This document shows positions 7,703 through 15,440 of a DNA stretch of 16,553 nucleotides, piece after piece. Each line of letters begins with the position of its first letter. Within the stretch, counting starts at the first letter, position 1. Source of the stretch: UBA3941 sp002385665. GTDB lineage: Bacteria; Bacillota; Clostridia; Caldicoprobacterales; UBA3941. The DNA is taken from assembly GCA_050949255.1 (NCBI GenBank), contig JBMNFJ010000004.1:1-16553 (forward strand). The letters run 5' to 3'. The position numbers and the translations under genes were made by a program. The notes under the pieces are model-generated. The model ran no database searches. It was given only the letters and a program-made list of their open reading frames with translations, and was not told where the DNA came from.

Positions 7703-7758
7703 ATTATACCTGGTTGATATATCCGATACAATCAACCTCTTGTGTTATCACCTCTTGT
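7703..7758 (-). promoter_or_regulatory. Candidate promoter with inverted and direct repeats upstream of the first oxidoreductase
   Basis: On the minus strand there is a perfect TATAAT (7703-7708) with TTGTAT 17 nt upstream (7726-7731). The spacer and -35 are covered by an inverted repeat with 7-bp arms, GGTTGAT and ATCAACC (7712-7718 and 7731-7737), separated by 12 nt. Just upstream are two 9-bp direct repeats, ACAAGAGGT, with a 15-nt period (7735-7743 and 7750-7758). The inverted repeat is placed like a repressor operator; the direct repeats are placed like an activator site. No gene for a regulator is visible in the window. Confidence 0.5.
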
Positions 7759-7809
7759 ATTGTTCGGCTGCGCATTATTCGCTGGCAAGACTGGTTCTTA
7801 AATATCTAC

Positions 7810-8607
7810 TTATTCGAACAATGATTTTACATAGCCTATATCCTGGGCTATATACTCGTTCACCCTATCTTCATCGGTATATTCCGCCGGCAGGCAAATA
7901 ACCCCCTCATAGCCCCTGTCCTTTAGGTATTTGGCAGCCCGATGCCATGGGCTCAGGCCGTACCTGCCCAAGGTAAAATGTCTATCCCAATCAGCTACGG
8001 GCGCTTCGGGACCGTTGATCTGTTTGTAGAAGGCGTTTTTCAGATTCACCATGCACAGATGGGACCAGACGATGTCAAGGCCTATCTCCGGCTCCTCCCC
8101 GGCCAAACCGCTATGGGCTGCATCCCATATGGCACCAATATGCTTGGGATCGAAATCCTCGATCAGGTGTAACAAGCCCATTGCACTTTGGACATAAAAG
8201 CCGAAATGATGTTGTATACCAACCTTAACACCATATCTTTCGCATAGGGGAATTATTCCCTCCAGTTCCCTCTTAACCTTTGCCTCCGTAGCCATATAGC
8301 CTATGGCTGGGTCGATAGTTACCATAATCCGAATGATGGGCACCCCGGCCTTTGCACATCCGGCAAATACCCTCTCATCCGTACTGCTGGCAACGCTGGT
8401 AACCTCAAGCCCAAAATCCTTAAGCCTGTTTACCAATTCCGGCAAACCCTTTTCCGCATTTTCAGGTTCAACCTGATACCCCTCTCTAAGGGGGAATTCG
8501 ATCCCATCAAAACCCAACCCCTTTATGAAGCTCCCCAGTTCCTCAATGGTTTGGGTTCTCCAGGGTTTGGTAAATACTGAATAGGTAATCTTTTTGCCCA
8601 CTGCCAT
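7810..8607 (-). CDS. Sugar phosphate isomerase/epimerase-like TIM-barrel protein
   Basis: This 265-residue protein belongs to the xylose-isomerase-like TIM-barrel superfamily (AP endonuclease family 2 fold). Typical features are GFDGIEF near residues 32-38, a central strand VGIQHHFG (129-136), GAIWDAAHSG (158-167) and LPAEYTDED (239-247). Asp162 and Glu242 fit the usual metal ligands. The other two ligands look replaced: Gln132 where the family usually has Glu, and Asn188 near where it usually has His. This suggests a changed reaction or a different metal site. Similar genes commonly accompany Gfo/Idh/MocA enzymes, for example in inositol and 3-keto-sugar pathways, which fits the neighbour. 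The ATG at 8605-8607 is only about 2 nt from an AGGAG; an in-frame GTG two codons downstream has better spacing, so the true start could be there. Confidence 0.85.
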   Translation of the reverse strand: MAVGKKITYSVFTKPWRTQTIEELGSFIKGLGFDGIEFPLREGYQVEPENAEKGLPELVNRLKDFGLEVTSVASSTDERVFAGCAKAGVPIIRIMVTIDPAIGYMATEAKVKRELEGIIPLCERYGVKVGIQHHFGFYVQSAMGLLHLIEDFDPKHIGAIWDAAHSGLAGEEPEIGLDIVWSHLCMVNLKNAFYKQINGPEAPVADWDRHFTLGRYGLSPWHRAAKYLKDRGYEGVICLPAEYTDEDRVNEYIAQDIGYVKSLFE

Positions 8608-8930
8608 CGCTCCTTTTTTTATTTTATTTAATATACTTTATTAAGATTGTCATCCGAAAAAATGCCGGATTATAGAGGTGTTTTAATATATTCTTTTTAT
8701 GTACATATCCATATTACATCTCATTGATAGCCTTTAAGAATCTGTTAAATTTCCAATACAATTCCAAAATATCGTTTATTCTTGAATTTTGGAGTGATAT
8801 AATAAACAAAACTCAATCCCAGGGACTTATTCAGATATACCATCCAAAGTTTGTAACGAAATATATACATATCCTGACATGATGACAAGGGACGTGTTTA
8901 TGATACTTTTTATGGAAGGTTGGTATCACC
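8608..8930. other. Divergent intergenic region between isomerase and LTA synthase genes
   Basis: This is 323 bp of AT-rich DNA without a credible gene. It holds the plus-strand promoter described separately and a short hairpin (ATCCG / CGGAT arms, about 8652-8670). A minus-strand TATAAT at 8669-8674 could serve the isomerase gene but lacks a convincing -35. A 9-bp sequence, TACATATCC, occurs twice (about 8702 and 8867). Confidence 0.6.
8761..8803 (+). promoter_or_regulatory. Extended -10 promoter with overlapping inverted repeat for the LTA synthase gene
   Basis: TGATATAAT at 8795-8803 is a perfect extended -10 element, with a weak -35 (TTTATT, 8775-8780) 17 nt upstream. An inverted repeat with perfect 8-bp arms, TCCAAAAT (8763-8770) and ATTTTGGA (8786-8793), spans the -35 and ends just before the TG of the -10. 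This is the usual position for a repressor operator. The transcript would have a leader of roughly 120 nt. Confidence 0.55.
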
Positions 8931-10946
8931 ATGATGAAATACCTTAAAGCACAATCCCTCTTATTGTACTTCTTTGCTTCCGTATTGTTTTATGAGATTA
9001 TTTTAAAGATCACCACCATGCAACCTTTTCACAGGTTTGACTTATTCTATATGGCTATGTTCGGTCTGTCCTTTTCCATTATTTTTTACTTGCTTTCCAG
9101 CCTGTTTAACGGCAAGGACAAGTTTACCCTGGCATTTATCCTCCTGCTTCTGCTGAGTGTAATCTTCTCTTCCCAAATGGTATACTACAAGTTCTTCAAG
9201 ACCTTCTATACCCTGTATTCTCTGGGTCAGGGGGGACAGGTCATGGAGTTTTGGAAGGATATCCTTTATGTCTTGTCCAGGAACTGGCTGTGGGTTTTCC
9301 TGTTCTTCCTTCCCCCAATAACAATTTTAATCCTTAAAAATAGAGTAGTCTTTTGCAGGCGGCCCGGACTCGGCTCTTTTCTGGTTCTTCTGTTTCTGCT
9401 GATCCTCGTCAATGTTTTGGCCATTGGGGACATCTATTTAGGGGACAGGCAGGTAAATTCACATTATGAACTATACTATAATCCGGGTAACCCCTTGTTG
9501 ACTGCACAAAAGCTGGGCCTTCTGACCAGCATGCGCCTGGATGCCCAAAGGTTAATCCTTATGAATAACCCCATAGGCAACATCAATAATGATAAGGTTG
9601 AGGAAGCGTATAAGCCTGTTGAGCCCGAAAATGATATCAAAGAGCCCATAGAGCCTGCAGAGCCTGATGATATTGACAAAGAGCCTGCGGAGGATCAGCC
9701 GGAACCCATCTATGAACCCAATATTTTGGATATAGATTTCGTCCAACTTATAGCCTCTGAGACGGATGATGATATCAGGGACATGCATAAGTACTTTTCA
9801 GAGGTCCCGCCCACAAACAAAAATGAGTATACTGGAAAATACAAGGGTTACAACCTCATCCTCATTACAGCCGAGAGTTTTTCACCCTATGCGGTGCATA
9901 AGGATGTAACCCCCACCCTGTATAAAATGGTGCATGAGGGCTACAATTTCACTAACTTCTACACTCCCATATGGGAGGTAAGTACCCTGGATGGCGAATA
10001 TGTCGCCTGTACCAGCCTTCTACCCAAACGAGGGGTCTGGAGCCTATATTTCTCAGGTCGTATATCCATGCCCTTTACCATGGGGAACCAGTTAAGGGTC
10101 TTGGGTTACAATACCAGGGCTTACCACAACCACACCTATGATTACTATAGGCGGGACGTCTCCCACCCAAACATGGGGTATGATTACAAGGGCATAGGTA
10201 ACGGACTTGAAATGTCCAAGGCCTGGCCCAGGTCTGACCTGGAGATGATGGAAAAAACCATTCCGGAATACTTAAACGATGAACCCTTCCATACCTATTA
10301 TATGACCGTAAGCGGTCATATGCAGTATAATTTCATGGGCAACCATATGGCCATAAAGAATAAGGAGCTTGTCAAGGATCTGCCCTATACCGAGGCCGGA
10401 AGGGCATATATGGCCACCCAGATTGAATTCGACAGGGCAATGGAATACCTGTTGAATCAGCTGGAGGAGGCCGGGATCGCAGAAAGAACTCTCATAGCCA
10501 TAAGCTCCGACCATTACCCCTATGGCCTTGAAAAAAATGAACTGGACGATCTGGCCGGCCATACCCTTGAAAAGAATTTCGAGCTCTATAAGAATACTTT
10601 TATACTCTATACCAAGGGCATGGAGCCTGTAACCATAGATAAACCCTGTTCCAGTTTGGATATCATACCCACCCTCTCCAACCTGCTTGGCTTGGAATAC
10701 GATTCCAGACTCCTGATGGGCCGGGACATCTTTTCCGATTCGGAGCCCCTGGTCATATTCCTAAACAGGAGCTTTATAACTGATAAGGGACGATACGACG
10801 CCGAAGAAAAGGTATTCTATCCCAGCCAGGGCCAGCAGGTCGGTCAAGGGTACATCGATGACATCCTGGATATAGTGGAGAAAAAGTTCTATTATTCTGC
10901 CAAGGTTCTGGACACTGATTATTATAAATATGTACTAAATAATTAA
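8931..10946 (+). CDS. LTA synthase family protein (membrane phosphoglycerol transferase / sulfatase fold)
   Basis: This 671-residue protein resembles LtaS: five hydrophobic segments (about 9-27, 38-57, 65-83, 118-137, 149-168), then an extracellular alkaline-phosphatase/sulfatase-fold domain (about 305-610). Expected metal and catalytic residues are visible: Glu315 in LITAESFS, Thr352 in VSTLDGEY (the glycerol-phosphate acceptor threonine in LtaS), His463 in VSGHMQY and Asp527-His528 in ISSDHYP. It would transfer glycerol-phosphate from phosphatidylglycerol to a glycolipid or polymer at the outer membrane face. Between the last membrane segment and the enzyme lies a Glu/Pro/Asp-rich stretch (about 222-262) with repeated KEP/IEP/AEP units. 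The start is the first of two adjacent ATGs; GGAAGG is 11 nt upstream, a weak site. The gene stands alone between divergent and convergent neighbours. It could be a synthase, a primase or a teichoic-acid-modifying relative; these cannot be separated here. Confidence 0.9.
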   Translation: MMKYLKAQSLLLYFFASVLFYEIILKITTMQPFHRFDLFYMAMFGLSFSIIFYLLSSLFNGKDKFTLAFILLLLLSVIFSSQMVYYKFFKTFYTLYSLGQGGQVMEFWKDILYVLSRNWLWVFLFFLPPITILILKNRVVFCRRPGLGSFLVLLFLLILVNVLAIGDIYLGDRQVNSHYELYYNPGNPLLTAQKLGLLTSMRLDAQRLILMNNPIGNINNDKVEEAYKPVEPENDIKEPIEPAEPDDIDKEPAEDQPEPIYEPNILDIDFVQLIASETDDDIRDMHKYFSEVPPTNKNEYTGKYKGYNLILITAESFSPYAVHKDVTPTLYKMVHEGYNFTNFYTPIWEVSTLDGEYVACTSLLPKRGVWSLYFSGRISMPFTMGNQLRVLGYNTRAYHNHTYDYYRRDVSHPNMGYDYKGIGNGLEMSKAWPRSDLEMMEKTIPEYLNDEPFHTYYMTVSGHMQYNFMGNHMAIKNKELVKDLPYTEAGRAYMATQIEFDRAMEYLLNQLEEAGIAERTLIAISSDHYPYGLEKNELDDLAGHTLEKNFELYKNTFILYTKGMEPVTIDKPCSSLDIIPTLSNLLGLEYDSRLLMGRDIFSDSEPLVIFLNRSFITDKGRYDAEEKVFYPSQGQQVGQGYIDDILDIVEKKFYYSAKVLDTDYYKYVLNN

Positions 10947-11453
10947 TTAACCTGTTGTGCCAGCCAACCTTATGACGGTAATAGCTATTAAACTCCTACT
11001 ACCATCTCAAGAGTAACTGCACAGCTTTGGAATTCAGGTCTAACTATTCTCATGGGAGGATGGTCTATTTCGGCAGCTTTCAAATTACACCAAGAAGCTG
11101 CTTTTTCTAACTGAAACATGGTTGAAACATTGGTTCTAAGAGTAATGGACTATTGATAAGCGGATGACTTCATCGATTTGGTTAAGAAAACTTGGCTTAT
11201 GGAATGCAGAAAAGCCGTAGCTTAAGGCAGCGCACGCCGGAATTGGAAGCGATAGGCTTTTCAAATGGAATAAGCCTTAGTTTTCTCCAAATTGATGTTG
11301 GAAGTAGCGGTCAATAGCCATTACCTGGCTAATGCGATAGCATAATAAGATTATAAAAGAACTAATATAGGATGTCATACATTATAATCCAATTTTATCA
11401 GCTATACACTCCCTAATCAACTAATTCCACATAATTAAAAGCGGTCTGAGCAA
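10947..11453. other. 507-bp region without a recognisable gene
   Basis: The region lies between the convergent LTA synthase and pglX genes. All frames are broken by stops; the longest stretches I could read resemble nothing I know. It contains a 12-bp palindrome TAATAGCTATTA (10979-10990), the terminator-like hairpin at 11073-11106, a near-perfect 11/12-bp tandem duplication TGAAACATGGT / TGAAACATTGGT (11112-11134), a loose hairpin with GGCTT / AAGCC arms (11255-11276), and a small hairpin with TAGCCA / TGGCTA arms (11315-11331). It may be a decayed gene or mobile element, but I cannot identify one. Confidence 0.6.
11073..11106 (+). terminator. Probable rho-independent terminator downstream of the LTA synthase gene
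   Basis: Arms GCAGCTT (11073-11079) and AAGCTGC (11095-11101) pair over 7 bp, extended by one pair past a bulged T, and are followed at once by five Ts (11102-11106). The loop is about 15 nt, longer than usual. It lies 126 nt after the LTA synthase stop. Confidence 0.55.
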
Positions 11454-14400
11454 TCATTTAATCCTGGCCAGAATTCCCAAATTATTGCCCTTGGCGTCCA
11501 TCTGTATCCTGTTGTAGTTCTCCTTCACCCCATGGTCTAAATCCATGGGTATTTTTCTATGGGCCAATTCTTCCAGTTTATCATCAAAATCCAGGCACTC
11601 CCGTATCTGCGCCGATACCTTTTGAATGCGTTTCCTGACTTGTATAACCTTTTCCGGATCCTTATTCTTATCCATGAAATCCTGTAGGACTTCTACTGTA
11701 CCCCTATAGATCTCCAGCATCCTATGAAGGTATTTTGTACGCATGGTTTCCGCTATATTTTCATCATATCTGTGGATATAGATAAGGGCCTTAAATCCAT
11801 TTTTCCTCCCGCTATCATACAGCCAGTATATAGGCCTTTTTTGATATGCCTTCACGTGATCCTTATAAAAAGCCTTCAGGAAGTATTCCCTTATCACCTC
11901 TCGGGGTGTTCCCTTGAGACCTAGCCCCTTGGCAATAAATCTAAGGTTGTCCTCCAGGCTGTCCTCACCAAAGGATACCTTAACAAATTCTATAAACTTA
12001 TGGGTGATATCCTCTATATGATAGTCCCGGTCTGTGATTAGTAAGATATTATCCCCGATGGGCTTAAAACTTGCATACCTCTTTTCATCCCATTTACCGC
12101 CGGCAAAGGCCAGCCCCTTATAGTCCAGGGAGTATCGGCCAAACATACATCCGACGGCGTAGGATATAAAGGATCTTACATCCCTGCCCATATCCGCATC
12201 CCTCAGGGTAATATCCTCCTCACTCAAACAGGGTGATAAATCCCCCTGCAGCCCATAGAGCTCAATAAACATTCTGTTTAGTTCTTCCTCATTGCCTTTA
12301 AGCCTCTCTATCCTGTCTCTGGCCACTCTTTTCCAGGCCTTGAAGCTGTCCTCTATAAATCCTGACTTTCTATGGGTCAGGAAGGGATGTTCCTTAAACC
12401 CCCATGCTTCCTCATAGGAATTCCATTCTTCCTTGGCGATTTGGATATTTTCCAGTACCAGACCTACAACCCTTTCTTCATGACAGAATAGCACGGGGAA
12501 GTCACTAAAATTCCCGACCTGTAGGTTTATGGTGGGATTTAGGATTTTGAATATATAGCCCGATACTTTTGATCCCATAAGTCCCAGCATATACAAAAGC
12601 CTGTGACGATCCTCGGTAAAGGCAGACATGCCCGAAACATCATGGATGCTTCCCGCCTCCCTGTACCTGATGCTGAACCCGCCACTGGTAACCAGGGACC
12701 ATGTGAGGGATTCTTTGAAATAGTACCTTGAATTCCTAACGGCTGACCGCCTTTTTCCATGGTTGTCCACGAAATTTCGGATTTCGTAACCGTCATTCTC
12801 CCAGTTAACTACATAGTCGTAGTTGCCGTACCACTGCCTTCTCTTACCTCCTTTATTGTAGGGGAACCATTTGCTCTTTGAGGCTATGGATGATTCTATA
12901 GAATCCGAAGAAAAGCTTATCTTATTTATATCCACCTCATGCCAGAGTCTTAAAAACCTGTCATTGTCGCCGGTTTGAAGCCCCACCTTGGGTTCAATTA
13001 AGCTGCCTGCCGGCTGACCCTCTAAAAAGGCCTCTATTACGCTTTCGTCTGCCCAGTAGGCTATAGGCATACCGGGCAACCTTTCAAACCTATCCTGATT
13101 CACCTCATAGTAGTAATAAACTCCGGGATCCTTTATAGCCTCCAGGGTCTTAAGCCGCTGTACTTCCATTCCCCCGGGGAAATCCGTCAGCTTAATATAT
13201 TTTCCCTTACCCTTTGTCCTGCTGTTTTGAAGTACAAAGGTACAAAGGGGCACAGTAGCTTCCCCAAATGCGGAGTATTCCATTTGGATAAGGCATACAA
13301 TGGCTTTTTTCTTAATTATATGCTTTCTCAACCTTTCATGGGTCCGAATAAACATCCACACAAAAGGGGACATATAGGCCGAGTAGCCGCCCTTCCTGCA
13401 CATCCTTAAATTGTTATAGATAAATGCGGAAAACAAGTCCCCCTTGTAGTCCGCATAATTTTCCCATATGTAATCCTTGAGCTTCCTATCCGGCTTATTC
13501 AGGTAGGGAGGGTTGGTGACCATTACATGGTATCTGTCTGTCAGAATGGAGGCAATTTTGACCAGCTTCCTTAATCGCCTTTGAACCTCCCTTATATCCA
13601 CCCCCTCCATTTGTATATCGCCATCTTCCCCACAATCATGAATAAAATCCAATAAGAGCCCTATATCTATTTTGTCCATGTATAGTAGGGAGCCTATTTC
13701 CACAGCATTTTCAAATTTATCTATTAGATAGCCTGCTTCCTTTTGGGCTCTTTCCCTCCTTGATGGGCTCATATTAAGGCCAAAATGGTTTAAGCAGTCC
13801 TTATGGATGCCAGACGAATCTTCAAAATATGTCAGGTTGGTTTTTGTACCCCAATCAAATGCCCTTGCGTTATGCCGTCTCGCCTTCATCTGCAGAATAA
13901 AACGCGCAAGCCCGCAGGCCCTCTTATCAATATCCAGGCCATAGAGGTTTTTCTCTAAAATAAGCCTTGACGCGTCCCCTGCTGTGTAGCCCCGGGATTC
14001 ATAGATCATCAACAGTACATCAAAGGCGTAGCTGAGGCAGTGTCCGGAGCCCATGGCATTATCGAATACCCTGATTTCCTCCGGAGAAACCTCCTCTTTG
14101 ATAACGGGTATATCCCCGGGCATCAGGTATTCCAGGGACTCCCTGATAGGACTGTCCGGATTCCTTTCCAACCAATATCTGCCCAGCGAGTTGTCCACCA
14201 TGTATCTGACAACCCAGTCCGGGGTAAAAACCTGTGTAGCTGCCGGAATATCCCGCTTTCTTACAATGGTTTTTGACAGAACATCAATAACCCTGTCCCT
14301 GGGCTTGGTGTTGTAGTATTGATACAGCCAGCCTACCACCTCCGCATTTCCCTCTCCCCCTTGGGATTCCAAATCAAAATACTTTTCTTCAATTTGATGT

Positions 14401-15041
14401 ACCAGTCTATACACAACTCCCTCGGGGTCACTATAGGATAGGTTAAGTAAGAGATCCGGATACGCCTTGGTTCTATCAAACAAAATGGGAAAGTATTGGT
14501 TTAGTTCATGGCATAGCTTTATTAAAAGCAGGCCAAAGGCCCTATCCATGGATGTAGGATTGCCTATTGCTTTCCATTCCTCTAATTTTCCAATCTCCTT
14601 GTCAGTGAGGTTCAGTCCGGCATCTAAGTATCGGGTCACCAACTCCGGCTCCTCTGCCCCTTGCCTTCCCGATGAAAGGGCCCGAATTCCATTGGGAAGA
14701 TAATTGTTGATCTCCAAAAAACGAATGGCAACAAGCCTTATAAACCAGGTACAGGCTATATCCTCTATCAATTCTCTATAGGCAACTCTATGGTTGGAGC
14801 GCTTTTTCCTATCCTCCAGCTCATCAATGAGTGCCCTATACTGTCTAACCTCATCTCCCGATATTGCAAATGGGCTTGCTGTACCGGTTTCAAATATCAG
14901 TTCATCACCAGATTCTGATTTTGACAGCGGGGGCTGTATTCCATCCTCCGTTATCCCCATCATGGAAGCCCTGGTTCTTGTGTTCTCTATCAGCTTTTCT
15001 CTTGCATATATGGCAAAATTCCTTAAGACCGTCCTGGTCAT
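11454..15041 (-). CDS. pglX: PglX-type (BREX type 1) adenine-specific DNA methyltransferase, solitary
   Basis: This 1195-residue protein has the length and layout of BREX type 1 PglX. It has an N-terminal helical domain (start MTRTVLRNFAIYAREKLIE), an N6-adenine methyltransferase core with SAM motif I FDNAMGSGHCL at 326-336 and catalytic NPPY at 510-513, then the target-recognition region (about 650-900). The C-terminal part has the FAGGKWDEKRYASF block, paired helices and the late IPMDLDHGVKENY motif. It would methylate the N6 of adenine in a non-palindromic site, marking self DNA. I see no nuclease motif of the type IIG kind. The start is well supported by AGGAGG (15047-15052), 5 nt before the ATG. 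None of the partners brxA, brxB, brxC, pglZ or brxL is adjacent: one flank is an LTA synthase, the other a C69 peptidase. The frame is intact, so it is probably a functional orphan methylase or part of a split system. Confidence 0.88.
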   Translation of the reverse strand: MTRTVLRNFAIYAREKLIENTRTRASMMGITEDGIQPPLSKSESGDELIFETGTASPFAISGDEVRQYRALIDELEDRKKRSNHRVAYRELIEDIACTWFIRLVAIRFLEINNYLPNGIRALSSGRQGAEEPELVTRYLDAGLNLTDKEIGKLEEWKAIGNPTSMDRAFGLLLIKLCHELNQYFPILFDRTKAYPDLLLNLSYSDPEGVVYRLVHQIEEKYFDLESQGGEGNAEVVGWLYQYYNTKPRDRVIDVLSKTIVRKRDIPAATQVFTPDWVVRYMVDNSLGRYWLERNPDSPIRESLEYLMPGDIPVIKEEVSPEEIRVFDNAMGSGHCLSYAFDVLLMIYESRGYTAGDASRLILEKNLYGLDIDKRACGLARFILQMKARRHNARAFDWGTKTNLTYFEDSSGIHKDCLNHFGLNMSPSRRERAQKEAGYLIDKFENAVEIGSLLYMDKIDIGLLLDFIHDCGEDGDIQMEGVDIREVQRRLRKLVKIASILTDRYHVMVTNPPYLNKPDRKLKDYIWENYADYKGDLFSAFIYNNLRMCRKGGYSAYMSPFVWMFIRTHERLRKHIIKKKAIVCLIQMEYSAFGEATVPLCTFVLQNSRTKGKGKYIKLTDFPGGMEVQRLKTLEAIKDPGVYYYYEVNQDRFERLPGMPIAYWADESVIEAFLEGQPAGSLIEPKVGLQTGDNDRFLRLWHEVDINKISFSSDSIESSIASKSKWFPYNKGGKRRQWYGNYDYVVNWENDGYEIRNFVDNHGKRRSAVRNSRYYFKESLTWSLVTSGGFSIRYREAGSIHDVSGMSAFTEDRHRLLYMLGLMGSKVSGYIFKILNPTINLQVGNFSDFPVLFCHEERVVGLVLENIQIAKEEWNSYEEAWGFKEHPFLTHRKSGFIEDSFKAWKRVARDRIERLKGNEEELNRMFIELYGLQGDLSPCLSEEDITLRDADMGRDVRSFISYAVGCMFGRYSLDYKGLAFAGGKWDEKRYASFKPIGDNILLITDRDYHIEDITHKFIEFVKVSFGEDSLEDNLRFIAKGLGLKGTPREVIREYFLKAFYKDHVKAYQKRPIYWLYDSGRKNGFKALIYIHRYDENIAETMRTKYLHRMLEIYRGTVEVLQDFMDKNKDPEKVIQVRKRIQKVSAQIRECLDFDDKLEELAHRKIPMDLDHGVKENYNRIQMDAKGNNLGILARIK

Positions 15042-15068
15042 AAAATCCTCCTAAATCCATGGTTGATC

Positions 15069-15080
15069 CTGCTGCAGCAG
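15069..15080. repeat. 12-bp perfect palindrome in the pglX leader
   Basis: CTGCTGCAGCAG reads the same on both strands and lies 28 nt upstream of the pglX start codon, within the predicted 5' untranslated region. With no loop it is a poor RNA hairpin, so a protein-binding dyad is more plausible, if it has any function. Confidence 0.4.
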
Positions 15081-15200
15081 TTGAATCGGCATAGGTGGAA
15101 CATGTCCTTGAAATACGCTAAGGTAGTGGTATATAATGGTATTAGTTAAGCAGTGTGTCAGAACTATAGTTTGGGAATGATTACATCCAACCACAAGATG

Positions 15201-15229
15201 ATTATAGCCCAAGTGTTTGACTTGCTCAA
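15201..15229 (-). promoter_or_regulatory. Candidate sigma-A promoter of pglX
   Basis: On the minus strand, TTGAGC (15224-15229), a 17-nt spacer and a perfect TATAAT (15201-15206). The leader to the ATG would be about 155 nt. Confidence 0.5.
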
Positions 15230-15251
15230 CCTATTTAGACTGCCTTTGGTT

Positions 15252-15281
15252 TTGTAACAAGTACTCAATTTTTTATATAAT
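15252..15281 (+). promoter_or_regulatory. Candidate sigma-A promoter of the C69 peptidase gene
   Basis: TTGTAA (15252-15257), an 18-nt spacer and a perfect TATAAT (15276-15281), about 155 nt upstream of the start codon. Confidence 0.45.
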
Positions 15282-15440
15282 CCATATTGAAAGAAAAATA
15301 TTTCGCACCATGCATCTTTTTATATCAACAAAAACCGGCTATACTTAATAGAACGAAAAATATTAAGGTCCGGAATCCCCTTGTTTTACTTTATTCACTT
15401 CTATAACCAACGGATTTAACTGAAAAAGGGAGGAATCCAT

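Larger units (their letters stand above)
15042..15440. other. Divergent intergenic region between pglX and the C69 peptidase gene
   Basis: This 399-bp region has no credible gene. It holds back-to-back candidate promoters for pglX (minus) and the peptidase (plus), described separately, plus a 12-bp palindrome in the pglX leader. A second possible plus-strand -10, TATACT (15340-15345), lacks a good -35. Confidence 0.6.

Noticed and set aside
8782..8787. TTGAAT as the -35 of the LTA synthase promoter
   Set aside because: Only 10 nt separate it from the TATAAT, too short for a sigma-A promoter; the extended -10 explains the element better.
8851..8864. CcpA cre site near TTGTAACGAAATAT
   Set aside because: The central CG is not in register with the cre consensus and the right half does not match.
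11454..15041. A complete BREX defence system
   Set aside because: Only the methyltransferase is present; none of the other BREX genes is found on either side in the window.
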